From: Thauera phenolivorans
GTDB taxonomy: Bacteria; Pseudomonadota; Gammaproteobacteria; Burkholderiales; Rhodocyclaceae
DNA: 52,251 bases
Direction of reading: 5' to 3'
Assembly (NCBI RefSeq): GCF_001696715.1
Contig: NZ_MBFM01000004.1
Span: 206,319-258,569 of the forward strand
Shown one piece after another: positions 51,467 to 52,251 of this stretch. Numbering within the stretch: position 1 is the first letter of the stretch; the number at the start of each line of letters is the position of its first letter. The translations under genes were made by a program, and so were the position numbers. Under the pieces are notes generated by a model. That model ran no database searches. It was not told the DNA's origin and worked only from the letters and a program-made list of their open reading frames with translations.

Positions 51467-51811
51467 TCAGCCGCAGTTGCCGCCCGAGCAGCAATCGCCC
51501 GCGCGAACCGGCTGCAGGGTCGGCTGCGCGAGCCCCGCCCAGCGTGCGAGCTCGCCGCGCGTGGGATAGCGCCCCGTCAGCGCCATCTCGCCATCGACCA
51601 GAACCAGCGGCAGCGCGTCCTGCCCGGCGTGCTCGAGAAAGCTCTTGACGACGGCGTTCTGCGCGAACTCGAGCGGCTGCTGCGCGAGGTCGAAGCGTTC
51701 GATCGGCGCCCCCTGCTGACTCGACCAGTCGACGTCGGCCGTGAAGTCGACCAGCGCCGGGTCGATCCTGGTGCCGCTCTGCGCGGGCTCGAACACTTGT
51801 ATGCTTTTCAT
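51467..51811 (-). CDS. ArsD-like protein without the N-terminal metalloid cysteines
   Basis: A 114-aa protein. The fold-defining segments of ArsD are present: IDPALVDFTADVDW, PIERFDLAQQPLEFAQN, VVKSFLEHAGQDALPLVLVD and MALTGRYPTRGELARW. The N-terminal Cys12/Cys13/Cys18 of ArsD, which carry As(III) to ArsA, are absent (FEPAQSGTRIDP), while a C-terminal cysteine cluster (C107, C108, C113) remains. No arsA, arsB or arsR lies nearby. The start at 51809-51811 follows GGAG. It is convergent with lapD (5-bp gap) and same-strand with the adhesin. Confidence 0.82.
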   Translation of the reverse strand: MKSIQVFEPAQSGTRIDPALVDFTADVDWSSQQGAPIERFDLAQQPLEFAQNAVVKSFLEHAGQDALPLVLVDGEMALTGRYPTRGELARWAGLAQPTLQPVRAGDCCSGGNCG

Positions 51812-51918
51812 GCGGGGTCTCCGTTGTCCGCCACCATGGCGGGTCTGCGCAAGCCTAATCGGTCCGGTCTCGGCCGACCTTCGCACGGATCAAGTCCGCC
51901 GCCCGCGCGGCACTTCGG

Positions 51919-52251
51919 TCAATCGACGATCAGCTTGCCGTCGTTGAGCAGCTTGCCGACCAACGCGGCCGAATCGCCGCTGCCGGCGTAGGCGAACAGG
52001 TCGACCCCCTCGAGCACGATCACCTGGTCGGGGGTCCCGACCAGGCTGCCGTCGTCCGCGTGGGCGAACCCGCCGGCGCCGCTGACCTTGAGCACGGTCG
52101 AGGCCGCAGCGGGATCCGCCTCGAAGTGCAGGTAGCGCTCCAGGCTGCTCTCCGCCACCGTCCCCGGCAGCAGATCGGCCAGGTCGAGCACGTCGCCCTG
52201 CGCCAGGCTGAAGTCCCTCACCGTGTCGGTCGCGGGTGCCGCACCGGTATC
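51919..52251 (-). CDS. C-terminus of a type I secreted RTX/LapA-like adhesin (partial)
   Basis: The minus-strand frame is open from the right window edge to a stop at 51919, giving 110 residues of the end of a larger protein; an apparent GTG start at 52221 is internal. The sequence (VRDFSLAQGDVLDLADLLPG, then VIVLEG... and LLNDGKLIVD) fits the C-terminal type I secretion target domain of large surface adhesins. Its placement beside LapD, LapG and a TolC-type channel makes it the probable substrate. Size, repeats and the LapG cleavage site are outside the window. Confidence 0.8.
   Translation of the reverse strand, partial: DTGAAPATDTVRDFSLAQGDVLDLADLLPGTVAESSLERYLHFEADPAAASTVLKVSGAGGFAHADDGSLVGTPDQVIVLEGVDLFAYAGSGDSAALVGKLLNDGKLIVD

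Noticed and set aside
51467-51811. Part of an arsenic resistance operon.
   Set aside because: No arsA, arsB, arsC or arsR frames lie on either side; neighbours are lapD and an adhesin.
52219-52221. GTG as the start of a small 100-aa secreted protein.
   Set aside because: The frame stays open to the window edge with coherent protein sequence upstream, so this is an internal codon of a larger adhesin.

Overview
The window looks like chromosome from a GC-rich betaproteobacterium, most likely Rhodocyclales (Thauera/Azoarcus/Aromatoleum type). The basis is the tRNA-tuf-tRNA-secE-nusG-rplKAJL-rpoB order, a PhaM-type PHA granule protein, the GC-rich codon use and the acyl-CoA catabolism. This placement rests on gene content only; no search was run.

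1-8540, all on the minus strand: the translation/transcription block. Read in the direction of transcription it runs tRNA-Tyr, tRNA-Gly, tRNA-Thr, tuf, tRNA-Trp, secE, nusG, rplK, rplA, rplJ, rplL, rpoB, with rpoB cut by the left edge. A near-consensus sigma70 promoter drives the tRNA end. The rplA-rplJ and rplL-rpoB gaps hold strong hairpins. 8589-12607: a LuxR-type response regulator diverges from a collapsed TonB-receptor remnant, a periplasmic binding protein and a membrane hybrid histidine kinase. A PhaM-like gene follows.

13139-22990, minus strand: an apparent operon of acyl-CoA synthetase, livG, livH, livM, binding protein, livF, a PaaK-like protein and an alpha-methylacyl-CoA racemase-like enzyme. 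23194-47063: a hemerythrin-like protein; icmF (fused isobutyryl-CoA mutase) divergent from an AraC regulator; a soluble hybrid kinase with an OmpR regulator; a methylmalonyl-CoA epimerase-like protein; a YpfJ-type zinc protein; a KamA-family radical SAM protein; then pccA, pccB, meaB and mcm on one strand, divergent from a GntR/FCD regulator across a promoter region with an AT-rich palindrome. A CNNM/CBS membrane protein, actP with its DUF485 partner, and a crotonase complete the region. Together these could import and activate a carboxylic acid, racemise 2-methylacyl-CoAs, and return the branched and odd-chain ends (isobutyryl-CoA through IcmF, propionyl-CoA through PCC, epimerase and MCM) to central metabolism.

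47133-52251: a biofilm-adhesin control locus of Lap type: a TolC-family exporter (LapE-like), LapG protease, LapD c-di-GMP receptor, and the C-terminus of a type I secreted adhesin running off the right edge. An ArsD-like protein that lacks the N-terminal metalloid cysteines lies between LapD and the adhesin.

The most interesting items are the possible methyl-branched acyl catabolic island, the shared AT-rich site at the mcm/gntR and epimerase promoters, the ArsD-like protein inside the Lap locus, and the internally collapsed TonB receptor beside an orphan binding-protein/kinase/regulator sensor. All GC-rich antisense frames were treated as shadows.
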